Part shown: piece after piece, positions 23,944-24,179 of the stretch | Position numbering within the stretch: position 1 is the stretch's first letter | Layout: each line of letters begins with the position of its first letter | DNA from: CAYMAZ01 sp964428185 | GTDB taxonomy: Bacteria; Bacteroidota; Bacteroidia; Bacteroidales; DTU049 | DNA: 24,179 nt | NCBI GenBank assembly: GCA_964428185.1 | Contig: CAYRXH010000036.1 | Coordinates: 1 to 24,179 of the forward strand | Reading direction: 5' to 3' | Made by a program: the position numbers and the translations under genes | The notes under the pieces: model-generated | Database searches by the model: none | What the model was told of the DNA's origin: nothing | What the model saw: only the letters and a program-made list of their open reading frames with translations

Positions 23944-23950
23944 GTGTCAC
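23934..23950 (+). repeat. Partial repeat of the tRNA 3' end
   Basis: AATCCCTTCGG (23934-23944) repeats the tRNA 3' end (23839-23849) exactly, and the next six bases match in four places (TGTCAC versus AGCCAC). The copy lies 95 bases downstream. It could be a tRNA remnant, an old attachment-site scar or chance; part of it also forms the arm of an inverted repeat. Confidence 0.5.
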
Positions 23951-23961
23951 AAAACAGTTGT

Positions 23962-23984
23962 GAGCAAGAGTAGAGAGCAAGAGT
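23962..23984. repeat. Short direct repeat
   Basis: GAGCAAGAGT occurs at 23962-23971 and again at 23975-23984, three bases apart. Apart from this, and the possible gene tail at 24105-24179, I see nothing gene-like in 23985-24104. Confidence 0.6.
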
Positions 23985-24104
23985 CTTCTTTTACACAAAA
24001 TTGTTCATGTATTATCGTTCCAATCGATGATTTGCTGGTTCACTGACTGAAAAATTCATCACATTGTTGTGCGTTCGGGCACTGTTAATAGCCGGTGCAA
24101 CATC

Positions 24105-24179
24105 CTAATGTAACAGTTTTTTCAATTTCTCTGTCAGAAGCAATATTTTTTCAATCTTTGAATGCTCCAACACCCAATG
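24105..24179 (-). CDS. Possible C-terminal end of a gene entering from the right edge
   Basis: On the minus strand the frame is open from the window edge to a TAG at 24105-24107, giving 24 residues that read HWVLEHSKIEKILLLTEKLK and then a short KLLH tail. The composition is that of an amphipathic helix, and frames this long are common by chance, so support is weak. No function can be named. Confidence 0.3.
   Translation of the reverse strand, partial: HWVLEHSKIEKILLLTEKLKKLLH

Noticed and set aside
1..24179. CRISPR array, insertion sequence or prophage
   Set aside because: No spaced repeats, transposase, integrase or phage gene was found; the short repeats near the right edge do not fit these classes.

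Overview
The window is AT-rich bacterial chromosome from a member of the Bacteroidota, most like the Bacteroidales. The evidence is phylum-specific gene content: a PorZ homologue, two proteins with type IX secretion (T9SS) C-terminal sorting domains, the short Rpb6-type RNA polymerase omega subunit, a DUF4835 protein, a DUF2807 protein with an outer-membrane barrel, and an ECF sigma/anti-sigma pair. At least seven transcription units also carry exact TAnnTTTG promoter boxes, the -7 element of this phylum. The species cannot be named from the sequence alone. No CRISPR array, insertion sequence or phage gene is visible; the gene content is mostly core chromosome.

Layout. 1-3172: an ECF sigma factor cut by the window edge, its probable membrane anti-sigma factor with a duplicated N-terminal module, and a surface protein (DUF2807 head plus barrel) preceded by what looks like an ECF-type promoter; this block may be one regulatory circuit. 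3171-4144 (minus): a 74-residue hypothetical protein and a second, stand-alone ECF sigma factor. 4297-8331: a UvrA-like ATPase that looks like the Bacteroidota UvrA paralogue, and a GNAT-fold protein. 8409-11061: an NfeD-type membrane serine protease followed by a secreted M64 metallopeptidase that starts at TTG. 11216-13235: phosphate butyryltransferase and butyrate kinase, which turn butyryl-CoA into butyrate plus ATP. 13320-18256: a tightly packed five-gene operon, bamD, omega subunit, coaBC, DUF4835 protein and recN. 18335-20480: two divergent T9SS cargo proteins that appear to be paralogues, sharing a 97-bp promoter region. 20530-23615 (minus): porZ-recO operon. 23783-23854: tRNA-Arg(CCG). 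23855-24179: no complete gene, but a cluster of overlapping inverted repeats, a partial copy of the tRNA 3' end, a short direct repeat and possibly the tail of a minus-strand gene entering the window.

How they work together. Several genes concern the cell envelope: BamD builds outer-membrane barrels, PorZ acts at the surface in the T9SS, the paralogous pair at 18335-20480 are candidate T9SS cargo, and the first sigma circuit appears to control an outer-membrane protein. RecN, RecO and the UvrA paralogue are DNA-repair proteins, and ptb-buk is an energy-conserving fermentation module. No wholly new multi-gene system is evident. The observations most worth checking are the sigma/anti-sigma/DUF2807 circuit, the divergent cargo pair, an Arg-to-Ile change in butyrate kinase, the hairpin over the second sigma factor's start codon, and the structured region after the tRNA.
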